From Thermohalobaculum sp039027855 (GTDB taxonomy: Bacteria; Pseudomonadota; Alphaproteobacteria; Rhodobacterales; Rhodobacteraceae), in the NCBI GenBank assembly GCA_039027855.1, contig JBCCJI010000004.1:132332-196331 (forward strand): a stretch of DNA of 64,000 nt, given 5' to 3'. The position numbers and the translations under genes are program-made. A model generated the notes under the pieces. It had not been told where the DNA came from. It saw only the letters and a list, made by a program, of their open reading frames with translations, and did no database searches. Positions 45,123-54,485 of the stretch are shown in pieces (positions within the stretch are counted from its first letter, which is position 1; every line of letters starts with the position of its first letter).

Positions 45123-47647
45123 TTGCCACGCTGCTCCCGGCCGGGGGGGCGCCATTGCGCCCGGTCGTGCTCGCGCTCCTCAGCCACTGGCGCCGTCACC
45201 CCGTGCAGCTGGTGGCCCTGGTCGTTGGCCTCGCCGTGGCGACCGCCCTCTGGTCGGGGGTGCAGGCGCTGAATGCCGAGGCGCGCGCCTCCTACGATGC
45301 TGCGGCCGAGCAGGTGGGCGGCGGCGTGCCGCGTCTTGTGCCATCCGATGGACGCACGCTCGATCAGGCCGACTGGGTGGCATTGAGGCGCGCAGGCTGG
45401 CCGGTCTCTCCGCTGATCGAGCGCGAGGTGACGGTCGGTGGCGAGCCGGTGCGCCTGACCGGTCTCGACCCGCTCAGTCTGCCCGCGCTCACCGGTCTCG
45501 ATCTCGGCGACGGGCCGGGGCAGGAGGATGCCGAGGGCGATGGCGGCGACGGTTTTGCGAGCTTTATCCTGCCGCCATTTCAGACACTTGCCGCGCGCGA
45601 GACGCTGCGCCGCCTCGGCCTCGCGCCGGGCGATCGCCCGGTTCTGGAGGACGGCACGGCCTTGCCCGCGCTGGTCGAGGCGCCGGGGATCGCCGCTGGC
45701 GTGTTGGTCGCCGATGTGGGTGTCGTACAGCGGGCGCTGGGGCTTGAAGGGCGGCTGTCGGGCCTCGCGATCGGAGACGATCCGCGCCCGCGCGCCGATC
45801 TGGCCGAGGTGACGGGCACGCGCCTCTCGCGGATCGAGCCAGAGCGGCCGGGCGATCTCGACCGGCTGACGCGGTCCTTCCACATGAACCTGACCGCCTT
45901 CGGATTGCTGTCCTTCACCGTGGGCCTCTTCATCGTGCATGCCGCCATCGGCCTGGCCTTCGAGCAGCGGCGCGCGATGTTCCGCACGCTGCGTTCGACC
46001 GGTGTTTCGGCGCGGCGGCTGTCGCTGGCCTTGATGGTGGAGATCCTGGTGCTCGCCGCGGTGTCGGGCAGCCTGGGCCTGATCGGGGGCTACCTGGTGG
46101 CGGCGGCGCTGTTGCCCGATGTGGCGGCCTCGATCGGCGGGCTATACGGCGCCGAGGTGCCGGGCACGTTGGCGCTCCGTCCCTCCTGGTTCCTCGCAGG
46201 CCTCGGCATGGCCATCGCCGGCGCCCTGGTGGCGGGGACACAGTCACTCTGGCGCGCGGCGACCATGCCGGTGTTGGCGAGCGCCATGCCCGAGGCCTGG
46301 GCCGTGGCGCAGCGGCGCTGGCTCCGCCGGCAGGGGGCGCTCGCGGGCGCCATCGCGCTGGCGGGGCTGCTGCTCCCCTCGCTCGGTGGCGAGATCCTCG
46401 GCGGGTTAGTCGCGGGTTTCGGGATGCTGGCGGCCATGGTGGTCGCCGCGGCGCTGGTCTTGCCCGTGATCCTCGCCTGGGCCCTGACCCAGGCCGAGCG
46501 GCGCGCCCGCCCGGGCCTGATGCGCTGGTTCTGGGCTGACGGGCGCCAGCAGCTCTCGGGCCTGTCGCTCGCGCTGATGGCGCTGCTGCTGGCCCTCGCC
46601 GTCAATATCGGCGTTGGTACGATGGTCGGCAGCTTCCGCGCGACCTTTACGACCTGGCTTGAGGATCGCCTCGCGGCCGATGCCTATCTGAACGCGCGCG
46701 ATGCCGCCCAAGCCGAGGCGATCGTCGCGTCACTGGAGGCCGATCCCGGCGTGACCCGCGTGCTGCCGAACTGGCATGCCGACACCCGCGTTCAGGGATG
46801 GCCGACCGAGGTCTATGGCTTTGCCGACGACCCGCTCTACCGCGAACGCTGGCCCCTGCTCGATACGGTGGGCGCTCCTTGGGATCTCGTCGCCTCGGGC
46901 GAGGGGCTCCTGGTCAGCGAGCAGATGGCCTATCGCCTGGAATTGTCGCCGGGCGACGCGATCACCGTGCCGGGGGCGTCGGGCGAATGGACTGGCACGA
47001 TCGCGGGGATCTATGCGGACTATGGCAACCCGCGGGGGCAGATACGCGTCGATATCGACCGGCTGACGGCGCTGTTCCCGGGGGTCGAGCGACGCGCCTT
47101 TGGCGTGCTGACGGTCGAGGGAGAGCGTGCCCGCGTCGTCGGGATGCTTGGCGAGGACTTCGGTCTCGGCCCCGATCAGCTGCGCGATCAGGCGGGGATC
47201 CGGGCGCTCTCGCTCTCGATCTTCGACCGCACCTTTGTGGTGACGGCGGCGCTCAACACACTGACCCTGGGCGTGGCGGGGATCGCGCTGCTGACCTCGC
47301 TCGTGACGCTCTCGGGCCTTCGCCTGCCGCAACTCGCCCCGGTCTGGGCGGTGGGCCTGACACGGCGCGAACTGGGGGTGATGGAGCTTGCCCGCATGGC
47401 CGCGCTCTCGCTGGCGACCGCGGTGGTGGCGCTGCCGCTCGGCCTTGGCATCGCCTGGCTGCTGGTCGCGGTGATCAATGTCGAGGCGTTCGGCTGGCGC
47501 CTCCCGCTGCACCTGTTTCCGGGCGACTGGCTGCGCCTGGCCGTGCTCGCAGCACTGGTTGCCGCCGTCGCAACGCTGCAGCCCATGCTGCGGCTGATGC
47601 GCATGGCGCCCGCCCGCCTGATCGCTGTGTTCGCCGCGGCACGCTGA
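45119..47647 (+). CDS. FtsX/MacB-type ABC permease with two FtsX repeats (AttF/G-like)
   Basis: An 842-residue permease: N-terminal membrane helix (LVALVVGLAVATALWSGVQA), a large periplasmic domain, a first set of three helices around residues 255-380, further helices around residues 400-500, a second periplasmic domain and a last helix set around residues 700-835. This is the double FtsX arrangement in which two permease halves are fused, as in the AttFG pair. ATGA overlaps the ATPase stop; the AttH-like gene follows after 12 bases. Confidence 0.88.
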   Translation: MIATLLPAGGAPLRPVVLALLSHWRRHPVQLVALVVGLAVATALWSGVQALNAEARASYDAAAEQVGGGVPRLVPSDGRTLDQADWVALRRAGWPVSPLIEREVTVGGEPVRLTGLDPLSLPALTGLDLGDGPGQEDAEGDGGDGFASFILPPFQTLAARETLRRLGLAPGDRPVLEDGTALPALVEAPGIAAGVLVADVGVVQRALGLEGRLSGLAIGDDPRPRADLAEVTGTRLSRIEPERPGDLDRLTRSFHMNLTAFGLLSFTVGLFIVHAAIGLAFEQRRAMFRTLRSTGVSARRLSLALMVEILVLAAVSGSLGLIGGYLVAAALLPDVAASIGGLYGAEVPGTLALRPSWFLAGLGMAIAGALVAGTQSLWRAATMPVLASAMPEAWAVAQRRWLRRQGALAGAIALAGLLLPSLGGEILGGLVAGFGMLAAMVVAAALVLPVILAWALTQAERRARPGLMRWFWADGRQQLSGLSLALMALLLALAVNIGVGTMVGSFRATFTTWLEDRLAADAYLNARDAAQAEAIVASLEADPGVTRVLPNWHADTRVQGWPTEVYGFADDPLYRERWPLLDTVGAPWDLVASGEGLLVSEQMAYRLELSPGDAITVPGASGEWTGTIAGIYADYGNPRGQIRVDIDRLTALFPGVERRAFGVLTVEGERARVVGMLGEDFGLGPDQLRDQAGIRALSLSIFDRTFVVTAALNTLTLGVAGIALLTSLVTLSGLRLPQLAPVWAVGLTRRELGVMELARMAALSLATAVVALPLGLGIAWLLVAVINVEAFGWRLPLHLFPGDWLRLAVLAALVAAVATLQPMLRLMRMAPARLIAVFAAAR

Positions 47648-47659
47648 GGAGACGCCCGA

Positions 47660-48745
47660 ATGAGACGCCCTGTAGGACCTTGGCTCGCCCTCGTTGCCTC
47701 GCTTCTCAGCCTCGCCATCGCGACGTCCGCCCCGGCACAAGGCTATCTGGGCCTTGGCGCCGCGCAGGACAACGGCTTTGCCGAGGTGCGCCCCGACCGG
47801 CCGATCTCACTGCCGGCAGACCACGGCGCGCACCCCGATTTCCGCATCGAGTGGTGGTATGTCACCGCCAACCTCAAAGGCCCCGACGGCGCCGACTACG
47901 GCTTGCAGTGGACACTGTTCCGCTCGGCCCTGGCGCCGGAGGGGTCCGAAGAGGGGTGGCAGGCACGCCAGTTCTGGATGGCCCATGCCGCCGTCACCTC
48001 AGCCGACACCCACCGCTCTGCCGAACGCTTTGCCCGCGGCGGGGTCGGGCAGGCCGGCGTCACCCATCCGCCGTTCGAGGCCTGGATCGACGACTGGCGC
48101 TTTGCCCATCTGGGCGACGGATCGGGCGATGCCTTCTCGCCGCTGGTGATGACCGCGCGCAGCGACGACTTCGCCTACGATCTCGAACTGAGCGCCGAGG
48201 CGCCCGAGGTGCTGCAGGGCGAGGCCGGCTATTCGGTCAAGTCCGAGCTCGGCCAGGCCAGCCACTATTTCAGCCAGCCCTTCTTCCACATCCGCGGCAC
48301 CATCGTGATCGACGGGGTCGAGACCGAGGTGACCGGCCGCGCCTGGATGGACCGCGAATGGTCGACCCAGCCACTCGTTGAGACGCAGACCGGCTGGGAC
48401 TGGTTCGCGCTCCGCTTCGACGAGGATAACGCGCTGATGGTCTATCGCCTCCGCCATGACGACCGCGACGCCTATGTGACCGGCAACTGGCTGACGGCCG
48501 ATGGTCGGTCCGAGCGTCTGGCGCCGGGCGAGATCGAGATGACCGCCCTCGAGATCACCGAGGTGAAGGGTCGCGACGTGCCGACCCATTGGCGCATCGA
48601 GGTTCCCGCCCGCGAGATCGACATCACCACCCGCCCGCTGAACGCTCAGTCCTGGATGGACGTCTCGTTCGATTATTGGGAGGGGCCGGTCTTCTTCGAG
48701 GGCAGCCATGACGGCATCGGCTATCTGGAGATGACCGGCTACTGA
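47660..48745 (+). CDS. AttH/CrtC-like lipocalin-fold exported protein
   Basis: A 361-residue protein with a signal peptide (LALVASLLSLAIATSAPAQ) and an AttH/CrtC (hydroxyneurosporene synthase-like) fold: HPDFRIEWWYVTANLKGPDG, the conserved QPFFHIRGTIVIDG, GRAWMDREWSTQPL and WDWFALRFDEDNALMVY. Although carotenoid 1,2-hydratases share the fold, the cassette with ABC genes and no carotenoid genes points to the AttH branch, whose activity is unknown. Probably periplasmic. Confidence 0.87.
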   Translation: MRRPVGPWLALVASLLSLAIATSAPAQGYLGLGAAQDNGFAEVRPDRPISLPADHGAHPDFRIEWWYVTANLKGPDGADYGLQWTLFRSALAPEGSEEGWQARQFWMAHAAVTSADTHRSAERFARGGVGQAGVTHPPFEAWIDDWRFAHLGDGSGDAFSPLVMTARSDDFAYDLELSAEAPEVLQGEAGYSVKSELGQASHYFSQPFFHIRGTIVIDGVETEVTGRAWMDREWSTQPLVETQTGWDWFALRFDEDNALMVYRLRHDDRDAYVTGNWLTADGRSERLAPGEIEMTALEITEVKGRDVPTHWRIEVPAREIDITTRPLNAQSWMDVSFDYWEGPVFFEGSHDGIGYLEMTGY

Positions 48746-48755
48746 GCGCGGCTGG

Positions 48756-49247
48756 TTACCAGTGCAGCGTGCCAGGTGGGCCCTTGAAGGGGCCGGTCAG
48801 GTTGGGCGTCGTCCAGCCGCCGTAAAAATCCGAGGGCTGGGGTTCGGCCACCACGTCGCCGACCAGGCAGCGGTCAAAGCGCGAGGGGTAGAAAGCGAGA
48901 TACCCCGCGATGGCCGAGAAACGGGCGGTGGGCTTTGGGTAGCACCAGGCCGCCCGGGCGAGACGCTGGCCCGCGATCTCGACATCGAAATACTGCGCTG
49001 GGCCCTTCCACTCGCAGAGCGAGCCGCCGCCCACGGGGGTGAGCGCCGCCATCACATCCGCGGCCGGCAGGTAATAGGTCGGCGGATGCGAGGTCTCTAG
49101 CACGCGCCAGGCGCCCGTGGTGTCGGCCACGATCAAGCCGCCATGCTCGACCGCCACACGCTCAGCCACCGGGACAAGCGCCGGCGGGCGCGGATAGTCC
49201 CAGACGCGTTCCGGTGCGAGCGCGCTCTGGGCTCCCGGCGCGCTCAT
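48756..49247 (-). CDS. DUF427 protein
   Basis: A 163-residue protein with the DUF427 pattern: RVWDYPRPPALVPVAERVAV, then TSHPPTYYLPAADV, CEWKGPAQYFDV and FYPSRFDRCLVGD. The fold is a small beta domain; no activity is established. The ATG overlaps the upstream methyltransferase stop by 4 bases, so they are cotranscribed. Confidence 0.88.
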   Translation of the reverse strand: MSAPGAQSALAPERVWDYPRPPALVPVAERVAVEHGGLIVADTTGAWRVLETSHPPTYYLPAADVMAALTPVGGGSLCEWKGPAQYFDVEIAGQRLARAAWCYPKPTARFSAIAGYLAFYPSRFDRCLVGDVVAEPQPSDFYGGWTTPNLTGPFKGPPGTLHW

Positions 49248-49948
49248 GCGGCGAGCTTGGCGGTGCCGCAGTAGATCACCGCGGTCACGGGGTGGATGCC
49301 AAAGGTGAAGTCGAGGCGGCGGTCGACACCCGTTGGGCCGAGACCCTTGATGGGCCGCGTCTCGAAGCCTGCCTCACGCAACATCGCGTCAAGCTCGCCC
49401 GGTTTGATGAAAAGCGCCGGGTCATGCGTGCCCTTGGGCAGCATGCCCAGCACGTCCTCGGCCACGGTGATGACGACGAAGCGGGCCAGCGGGTTGCGGT
49501 TGATGGTGTCGAAACAGAACACTCCGCCCGGGCGCAGGACCCGTGCGATCTCCGCCAGGGTGCCCGGTACGCTCTCCACATGCTCCAGCACGTCGACGCA
49601 GACCACGATGTCGAAGCTGTCGTCCTCGTAGGGGAGTGCTTCGCCCACGCCCACATCGTAGCGGATATCGAGCCCGCGCTCGGCGGCATGGGCTTTGGCA
49701 CTGTCGATTGCCTTGGCGGCGGGATCGATGCCGCTGACCTCGGCGCCCTTGTCGGCCAGTGCCTCGGCCAGGAAACCGCCGCCGCAGCCGAGGTCTAGCA
49801 CCGCCTTGCCTGCCCAACCGTCGATCTCACGCTCGAAATGGCGCAGGCGCGCGGGGACCATGTTGTTGAGCGTCCGTAGCCAACGGGTGGAGCCGTCCCA
49901 CCAGCGGTCGGCGAAATCATCGTAGATGGTCAGATCATTGCGTGTCAT
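49244..49948 (-). CDS. ubiG: UbiG-family SAM-dependent methyltransferase
   Basis: A 234-residue methyltransferase. It opens with YDDFADRWWDG, has motif I VLDLGCGGGFLAEALAD, and later FDTINRNPLARFVVITVAED with LPKGTHDPALFIKPGEL, all closely paralleling UbiG, which catalyses both O-methylations of ubiquinone synthesis. The usual second UbiG genome neighbourhood is absent and its partner here is DUF427, so this may be a paralogue with another acceptor. Confidence 0.7.
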   Translation of the reverse strand: MTRNDLTIYDDFADRWWDGSTRWLRTLNNMVPARLRHFEREIDGWAGKAVLDLGCGGGFLAEALADKGAEVSGIDPAAKAIDSAKAHAAERGLDIRYDVGVGEALPYEDDSFDIVVCVDVLEHVESVPGTLAEIARVLRPGGVFCFDTINRNPLARFVVITVAEDVLGMLPKGTHDPALFIKPGELDAMLREAGFETRPIKGLGPTGVDRRLDFTFGIHPVTAVIYCGTAKLAA

Positions 49949-50017
49949 CGGGTCCCGGCGGTGCTGATGTGAAGCCGTAGACGTAATCCCGCGGGGATGG
50001 TGCGCCAGCGCGGCGCG

Positions 50018-50794
50018 CTACTCGGTCACGGCGGCGCGGTTCGTCCAGACCAGCCCGAGTGCAAAAGCGGTCGAGGCCAGGCAGAACAGGCAGAGATAAA
50101 GGGTATCGAGCAGCAGCGCGGGATAGTCGCCGCCATAGACGCCCACCCGCATGAGTTCGATGGCATGAAGCAGCGGGTTCCAGACCAGCCAGTCGCGTAG
50201 GAAGGGCGGCAGGTAGGCCGGCATGTAGAAGACGCCCGAGATGAACAGCAGCACCCGCGAGGCGATATTGATCGCGCGGGTGACGATTGGCTGGAAGCGT
50301 TGGCAATAGCCGCGGATAAGACCCGTGGAGAAGCCCAGGATCGCGGCCGATGTCAGGCCGGCCAGCGTCGTAAAGGGCGCCACCGGCCGCCAGGGCACAT
50401 GCTGCCAGGCCCCGATCAGGGCAGCGAGCGCAATGGTGTAGACAAGCCCGGTGAGCGCCGAGAAGCCCACCGCGGCCAGCGCATCGTTGAACACGCCCAC
50501 CGGCGCCGGCCGCTGCGGAGACTTGAGCTGAACGACCGCGGTCGACACCGCGTTCATCGTCCGCTGAAAGATCGAGAGGGCGGCCACTCCGGTCAGCAGG
50601 AAGAGCGCGAAGCTGATCCCATACCCACCTGACCGGCCGACCACTGCGAAGACGAGAAGCAGGACGAGAATCTGACCCGCAGGCTCGAGGAACACCCAGA
50701 CGAGCTTAAGCGCCTCCTCGCGCCGTGCCGGACAGAAGCGGTGCCAGAACAGCACCCAGACGATGTTGAGCCCTCGCAACGTTCCCGTGCCCAT
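50018..50794 (-). CDS. ABC-2 type polysaccharide export permease (KpsM-like)
   Basis: The ATG at 50794 with GGGAG upstream yields 258 residues, the KpsM length. Features are ALKLVWVFLEPAGQILVLLL, the ABC-2 helix set, RVLLFISGVFYMPAYLPPFL and WNPLLHAIELMRVGVYGGDY, all characteristic of capsule export permeases. The partner ATPase (KpsT) and the KpsD/E components are not adjacent. It is single on the minus strand, divergent from the GST gene. Confidence 0.85.
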   Translation of the reverse strand: MGTGTLRGLNIVWVLFWHRFCPARREEALKLVWVFLEPAGQILVLLLVFAVVGRSGGYGISFALFLLTGVAALSIFQRTMNAVSTAVVQLKSPQRPAPVGVFNDALAAVGFSALTGLVYTIALAALIGAWQHVPWRPVAPFTTLAGLTSAAILGFSTGLIRGYCQRFQPIVTRAINIASRVLLFISGVFYMPAYLPPFLRDWLVWNPLLHAIELMRVGVYGGDYPALLLDTLYLCLFCLASTAFALGLVWTNRAAVTE

Positions 50795-51000
50795 CGGCGT
50801 TCTCCCGACCCTGCCGCCGTCATCTGCGAGGATGGCGTTGCTTTGCCTGGGGCGCGGCAAACTTCTCGGTGGCGGCGGCTGCAGGGCTTTGCTAAGCCAA
50901 AAGGGTTGACGACACGCTGCGCTGCGGCGGGTTGGATGGCCAATCGATGATGCTGCCTTTCCGGTGGCGACCATTCCCACAGGATCCCAACGGAGCAGGC

Positions 51001-51618
51001 ATGATCACCGTTCACGGGCGGGCGAACTCGTCGAACGTGCAGAAGGTACGCTGGGCGCTGGCCGAGCTTGAGATCGAGCACAGTCTGAATGAGACCGGGG
51101 GCACATTGGGGCCCCTCGACACCCCCGAGTTTCTTGCATTGAGCCCCTATCAGCAGATCCCCGTGCTGGAGGACGAGGGCTTCACTCTCTCGGAGTCGAA
51201 TGCGATCATCCGCTATCTGGCCCGCGACGCGGCGCCGACCCCCTTCTGGCCGCGCCTGCCGGCCGGTCAGGCGCGTGCCGAGGCGGTGATGGACTGGTCG
51301 TCGATCACGCTCTGGGCGACGATCCGGCCACCGTTCGTCGCCGTGGCGCGCGAGGGGGTGGAGCGCAGCGACCCGGCGCTGGGCGCCATGGTGCAGAAGC
51401 TTGCGACACCGCTGACGGTGCTGGAGCGGTTGCTCGCCGAGACCGGCTGGCTGTCGGGCGAGGGTTTCGGTTTTGCCGATATCCCGGCCGCCGTGGCGAT
51501 CTCGCGGCTTGTCTGGCTGGTGGGGGCAGGGGCGCTGCCACCTGCCACACGCGACTGGTACGATGCCTGCACCTCACGCGAGGCATGGGACGCCGTGGTC
51601 TTCGTCGGCGAGGGCTGA
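51001..51618 (+). CDS. Glutathione S-transferase family protein
   Basis: Start at the ATG at 51001, preceded by GGAGCAGGC; 205 residues. The thioredoxin-like N-terminal domain has VHGRANSSNVQKVRWALAEL with the candidate catalytic Ser, the cis-Pro in YQQIPVLEDEGFTLSESNAI, and the helical C-terminal domain GEGFGFADIPAAVAISR. Substrate unknown. The convergent 3' neighbour is the stress kinase gene. Confidence 0.88.
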   Translation: MITVHGRANSSNVQKVRWALAELEIEHSLNETGGTLGPLDTPEFLALSPYQQIPVLEDEGFTLSESNAIIRYLARDAAPTPFWPRLPAGQARAEAVMDWSSITLWATIRPPFVAVAREGVERSDPALGAMVQKLATPLTVLERLLAETGWLSGEGFGFADIPAAVAISRLVWLVGAGALPPATRDWYDACTSREAWDAVVFVGEG

Positions 51619-51672
51619 TCCCGAGGTTGCCGAGGCGCATGCTGCGTTCTCGCAAAGGCGACGGGCGCGTCG

Positions 51673-53580
51673 TCAGTCGGGAAACGCGGCCGCGCTTAGC
51701 GGGATGTCCAGCGTGACGCGGTGGCGCTCGCCGATGCTCTCGCGGGACATCGTGCCGTGCAATTGGCGTGCGAACGCCTCCAGCAGCTTCAGGCCGAGGC
51801 CGCCGCGGCCCTGGATGATCGGCGCCGAGACGGTGCCGCCCTCGACCGGGCCGTCGTCTATGTCATGCGGGCGAAGGCTGTTCCAGATCTCCAGCAAGAC
51901 CCGCTCACCCTCGCGCCGCTTCAGGGTAACGCCGATCTGGCCGCTGCCGCCGGCGCCGATGCCGTGCTTGAACGCGTTCTCGATCGCCTCGGTCGCGAAA
52001 AGCGCAATCGGCACCGCCTGATCGGGCGCGAACGTAAGGGGCTCGGTGTCCATCATCAGCCGCACCGTGTTTCCGCTGTCGTCCTGCACCTCACGGATCC
52101 GGCGCAGGAGATCCTCGAGCAACAGATCGACACGAACGGCCGCGAGGCTTCTGGCCTCGTAGAGCCGCTGATGGACAAGCGCGAGGCCCTGGACGCGCCC
52201 CTGCAGCCGGCGGAGGATCTGGCGCTCGCGCTCGTCCTCTGACTGCCTGATCTGCAGGTTCGTCATGGAAACAATAAGCTGCAGATTGTTCTTCACGCGG
52301 TGATAGACCTCGCGAAGCAGGGTGTTCTTCTCCTCAATGGCTTCCGCCATGGTCTGCTCGTCCGCAACCACCCGATCGGCGAGACGATTATAGGTGTCGC
52401 CAAGTGCCACCAGTTCACTTGGCGCATACCGCCCGGCCCTGACCCGCGCCTCGCGGCGGCCGATGGAGAAGCTGTGCATCGCGCGCGCAAAGGACAGCAC
52501 ATTGCGCAGCACCACCGTGTTGAGCGCGATGAAGGCGACGGCGACCGCGAAGGTCCACATCGCGATGGGAAAAAGCAGCGCGACCGCGAAACGTGAGGCG
52601 GCTGCCTGTTCGACTGCGGCGACAGGCCAGGCGACCAGAGCGTTCAGCCCGCCCTCGATCACGGGCTGCACGACATAGGCGCGGGTGACCCCGTCTTGGG
52701 CGACATAGCGCCGGGCCGTGCCGGTCTCCGCCATGGCCCAGTCAGCGAGTTGTCCGGCCGGTGGCAGCCAGCCCGTCTGAACGCCAAGCGCTGAAGGCCC
52801 GTCCGACAATGACTGCCCGCTCGAGGTGACCGCATAGATCGCGCCGCCGGGATCGAACAGCGCCTGGAACAGCGGTGTGGTGCCACGGCCTTCGCCGAGC
52901 GGCGCTGATCCGAGCAGCGAGACGAGGCGGCGCGGCGCCACCAGCGTGACGAAGCCGGCATAGCGGGTCTGCTGGATTATGGGATATGCCATCACCAGCA
53001 CGCTTTCCCCAGCCGCTTCTACAGCCGTCTCCGGCCCCCCGCTCTCGCCGTCTTCCTCGTGCGTCCAGTTCGGCACCATGGTCACCAGTGGCCGCGGGTT
53101 CTCGGCCATCTGTTCTGCCAGCGCCGCACCGCCCGATGCGGTGATGCCGAGGCCGGGCGCCGAACGACAGACGATGTCGCCCTCCGCGCTGACGGCGGTG
53201 GCGGCGCTGGCCCCTTCGCGGGCCCTGGTCAGCGTCGCCAGCAGCCGGTTGCAGCTGCGCCTGTTGGCGGTGATCGGCAGCACGGTGCTGACCGAGGCGA
53301 GCAGCCCGAAATTCTCTGAGATGATCTGCGTCTTTCGGGCGGTCGCGGCGAGGGTCGCGCTCATATAGGCCTCGTTTCGGAGTGTATCGTTCTCGCCTTG
53401 GAGGCGGATGGTCTGCCACACCCCCATGGCGCCGACCGGTGCAATCGCGATGGCCAGCAACACCGCGATATAGGCGCGCAACCCGAGCCCGCGACGCCGT
53501 CGTACGGGTCTCACCGCCTGGGTCGCCGCCTGGGTCGTCGCCTGGGTCGTCGTCGGCGTCTCTTGGGCGCTCAGGGCCAT
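51673..53580 (-). CDS. HWE/HisKA_2-type sensor histidine kinase of the general stress response
   Basis: A 635-residue membrane kinase: TM1 at about residues 33-55, a periplasmic sensing domain to about residue 300, TM2 around 330-355, a HAMP-like linker and a HisKA_2 domain with the phospho-histidine in EVYHRVKNNLQLIVSMTNLQ. The ATPase domain shows EAIENAFKHGIG and GGLGLKLLEAFARQL. In alphaproteobacteria, kinases of this type phosphorylate PhyR. It is the last gene of the nepR-ecfG set. A Thr/Gln/Ala tail with a 4-residue repeat precedes TM1. Confidence 0.9.
   Translation of the reverse strand: MALSAQETPTTTQATTQAATQAVRPVRRRRGLGLRAYIAVLLAIAIAPVGAMGVWQTIRLQGENDTLRNEAYMSATLAATARKTQIISENFGLLASVSTVLPITANRRSCNRLLATLTRAREGASAATAVSAEGDIVCRSAPGLGITASGGAALAEQMAENPRPLVTMVPNWTHEEDGESGGPETAVEAAGESVLVMAYPIIQQTRYAGFVTLVAPRRLVSLLGSAPLGEGRGTTPLFQALFDPGGAIYAVTSSGQSLSDGPSALGVQTGWLPPAGQLADWAMAETGTARRYVAQDGVTRAYVVQPVIEGGLNALVAWPVAAVEQAAASRFAVALLFPIAMWTFAVAVAFIALNTVVLRNVLSFARAMHSFSIGRREARVRAGRYAPSELVALGDTYNRLADRVVADEQTMAEAIEEKNTLLREVYHRVKNNLQLIVSMTNLQIRQSEDERERQILRRLQGRVQGLALVHQRLYEARSLAAVRVDLLLEDLLRRIREVQDDSGNTVRLMMDTEPLTFAPDQAVPIALFATEAIENAFKHGIGAGGSGQIGVTLKRREGERVLLEIWNSLRPHDIDDGPVEGGTVSAPIIQGRGGLGLKLLEAFARQLHGTMSRESIGERHRVTLDIPLSAAAFPD
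53514..53549. repeat. Three tandem 12-bp repeats within the stress kinase N-terminus
   Basis: CCGCCTGGGTCG, CCGCCTGGGTCG, TCGCCTGGGTCG in direct succession. On the coding strand they give a TQA(A/T) tetrapeptide repeat in the cytoplasmic N-terminal tail. Changes in copy number would keep the frame. Confidence 0.8.
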
Positions 53581-53596
53581 GGGTGGAGCACCGTGG

Positions 53597-54151
53597 TCAG
53601 CGCGCCGCCGTCATGCCGGTGGCGACCGCAGCCTCCTGCAGATGGTCGGCCTCGAAGGCGCTATCGGCGTCGAGGTCCAACAGGTCGAAGAGACGCGTGC
53701 GCGCCCGGCTGACGCGGCTTTTCACCGTGCCGCTCGCGCAGCCGCAGATCGCCGCCGCCTCATCGTAGGAGAAGCCCGAGGCACCGACCAGCACCAAGGC
53801 CTCCCGCTGCTCCAGCGGCAAGGTGCAGAAGGCCTGGCTGAAATCGCGCAGATCCATGCGGTCAAGCTGCGCCTGCGGCTCCGCGAGGTTGGCGACCAGA
53901 GTGCCGTTCGAATCTTCGACCTCGCGCTTATTCTTGCGCATCTGTGAATAATGCGTGTTGCGCATGATCGTGAAAAGCCAGGCCCGGAGGTTGGTGCCCT
54001 CGGTGAACTTGTCGCGGTTGGCCCAGGCCTTGAGCATCGTCTCCTGCACCAGATCATCAGCCTGCGCCGGGCCGCTGGACAGGCTCCGCGCGAAGGCCCG
54101 CAGGTTCGGCAGATGGGTCTCAAGGTCGTCGGCAAAGCTCTGACGGGTCAT
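53597..54151 (-). CDS. ecfG: EcfG-type ECF sigma factor of the general stress response
   Basis: A 184-residue ECF sigma factor. Region 2 reads ADDLVQETMLKAWANRDKF and NLRAWLFTIMRNTHYSQMRK; region 4 reads LPLEQREALVLVGASGFSYD with the helix-turn-helix EAAAICGCASGTVKSRVSRA. EcfG factors recognise GGAAC-N16/17-CGTT-type promoters and are held by NepR. ATG overlaps the nepR stop by 4 bases; the kinase gene follows 16 bases downstream. The last 20 residues are low-complexity. Confidence 0.93.
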   Translation of the reverse strand: MTRQSFADDLETHLPNLRAFARSLSSGPAQADDLVQETMLKAWANRDKFTEGTNLRAWLFTIMRNTHYSQMRKNKREVEDSNGTLVANLAEPQAQLDRMDLRDFSQAFCTLPLEQREALVLVGASGFSYDEAAAICGCASGTVKSRVSRARTRLFDLLDLDADSAFEADHLQEAAVATGMTAAR

Positions 54152-54402
54152 TCGCTTTCCTTGCGCCGCAGCTCATCGAGCAGGGCCAGCAGCCGCTCTG
54201 GGACGGCTTCTGCGATGACGTCGTCGTAGTTTTGCCGCAGCACCTGGCTGATCGCATCATCGCTCGCGCGACCGCCCCCGCCGCCACCCCCGGCCACGCC
54301 CGCATCCCCATGACGGCCGTCACGACTGCGTTGATGCGCCCTGGAAGTTGCCCCGGAGGCCGCCCCGTTGATGACTTGAACCTTGCGTGGTGCCTGTGTC
54401 AT
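54148..54402 (-). CDS. nepR: Anti-sigma factor NepR
   Basis: An 84-residue protein with a disordered, Gly-rich N-terminus and the conserved NepR helices at its C-terminus (AISQVLRQNYDDVIAEAVPE, then RLLALLDELRRKE). NepR sequesters EcfG until phosphorylated PhyR binds it. Position between phyR (divergent) and ecfG confirms the call. Confidence 0.9.
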   Translation of the reverse strand: MTQAPRKVQVINGAASGATSRAHQRSRDGRHGDAGVAGGGGGGGRASDDAISQVLRQNYDDVIAEAVPERLLALLDELRRKESE

Positions 54403-54430
54403 GCCGCTCGTGCTCTGCCTTTAAAATTCA

Positions 54431-54456
54431 TAATGCCCTCGCGGGGGCTCGTTTCC
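54431..54456 (-). promoter_or_regulatory. Candidate EcfG-type promoter upstream of nepR
   Basis: On the minus strand, GGAAA is followed 16 bases later by CATT. The published EcfG consensus is GGAAC with CGTT at that spacing, so two positions differ. Such autoregulatory promoters are usual between phyR and nepR. Weak match; the spacer also contains a GC-rich palindrome. Confidence 0.3.
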
Positions 54457-54485
54457 ATCTTCCAGTCCTTCATCCGGTGCGGCGC

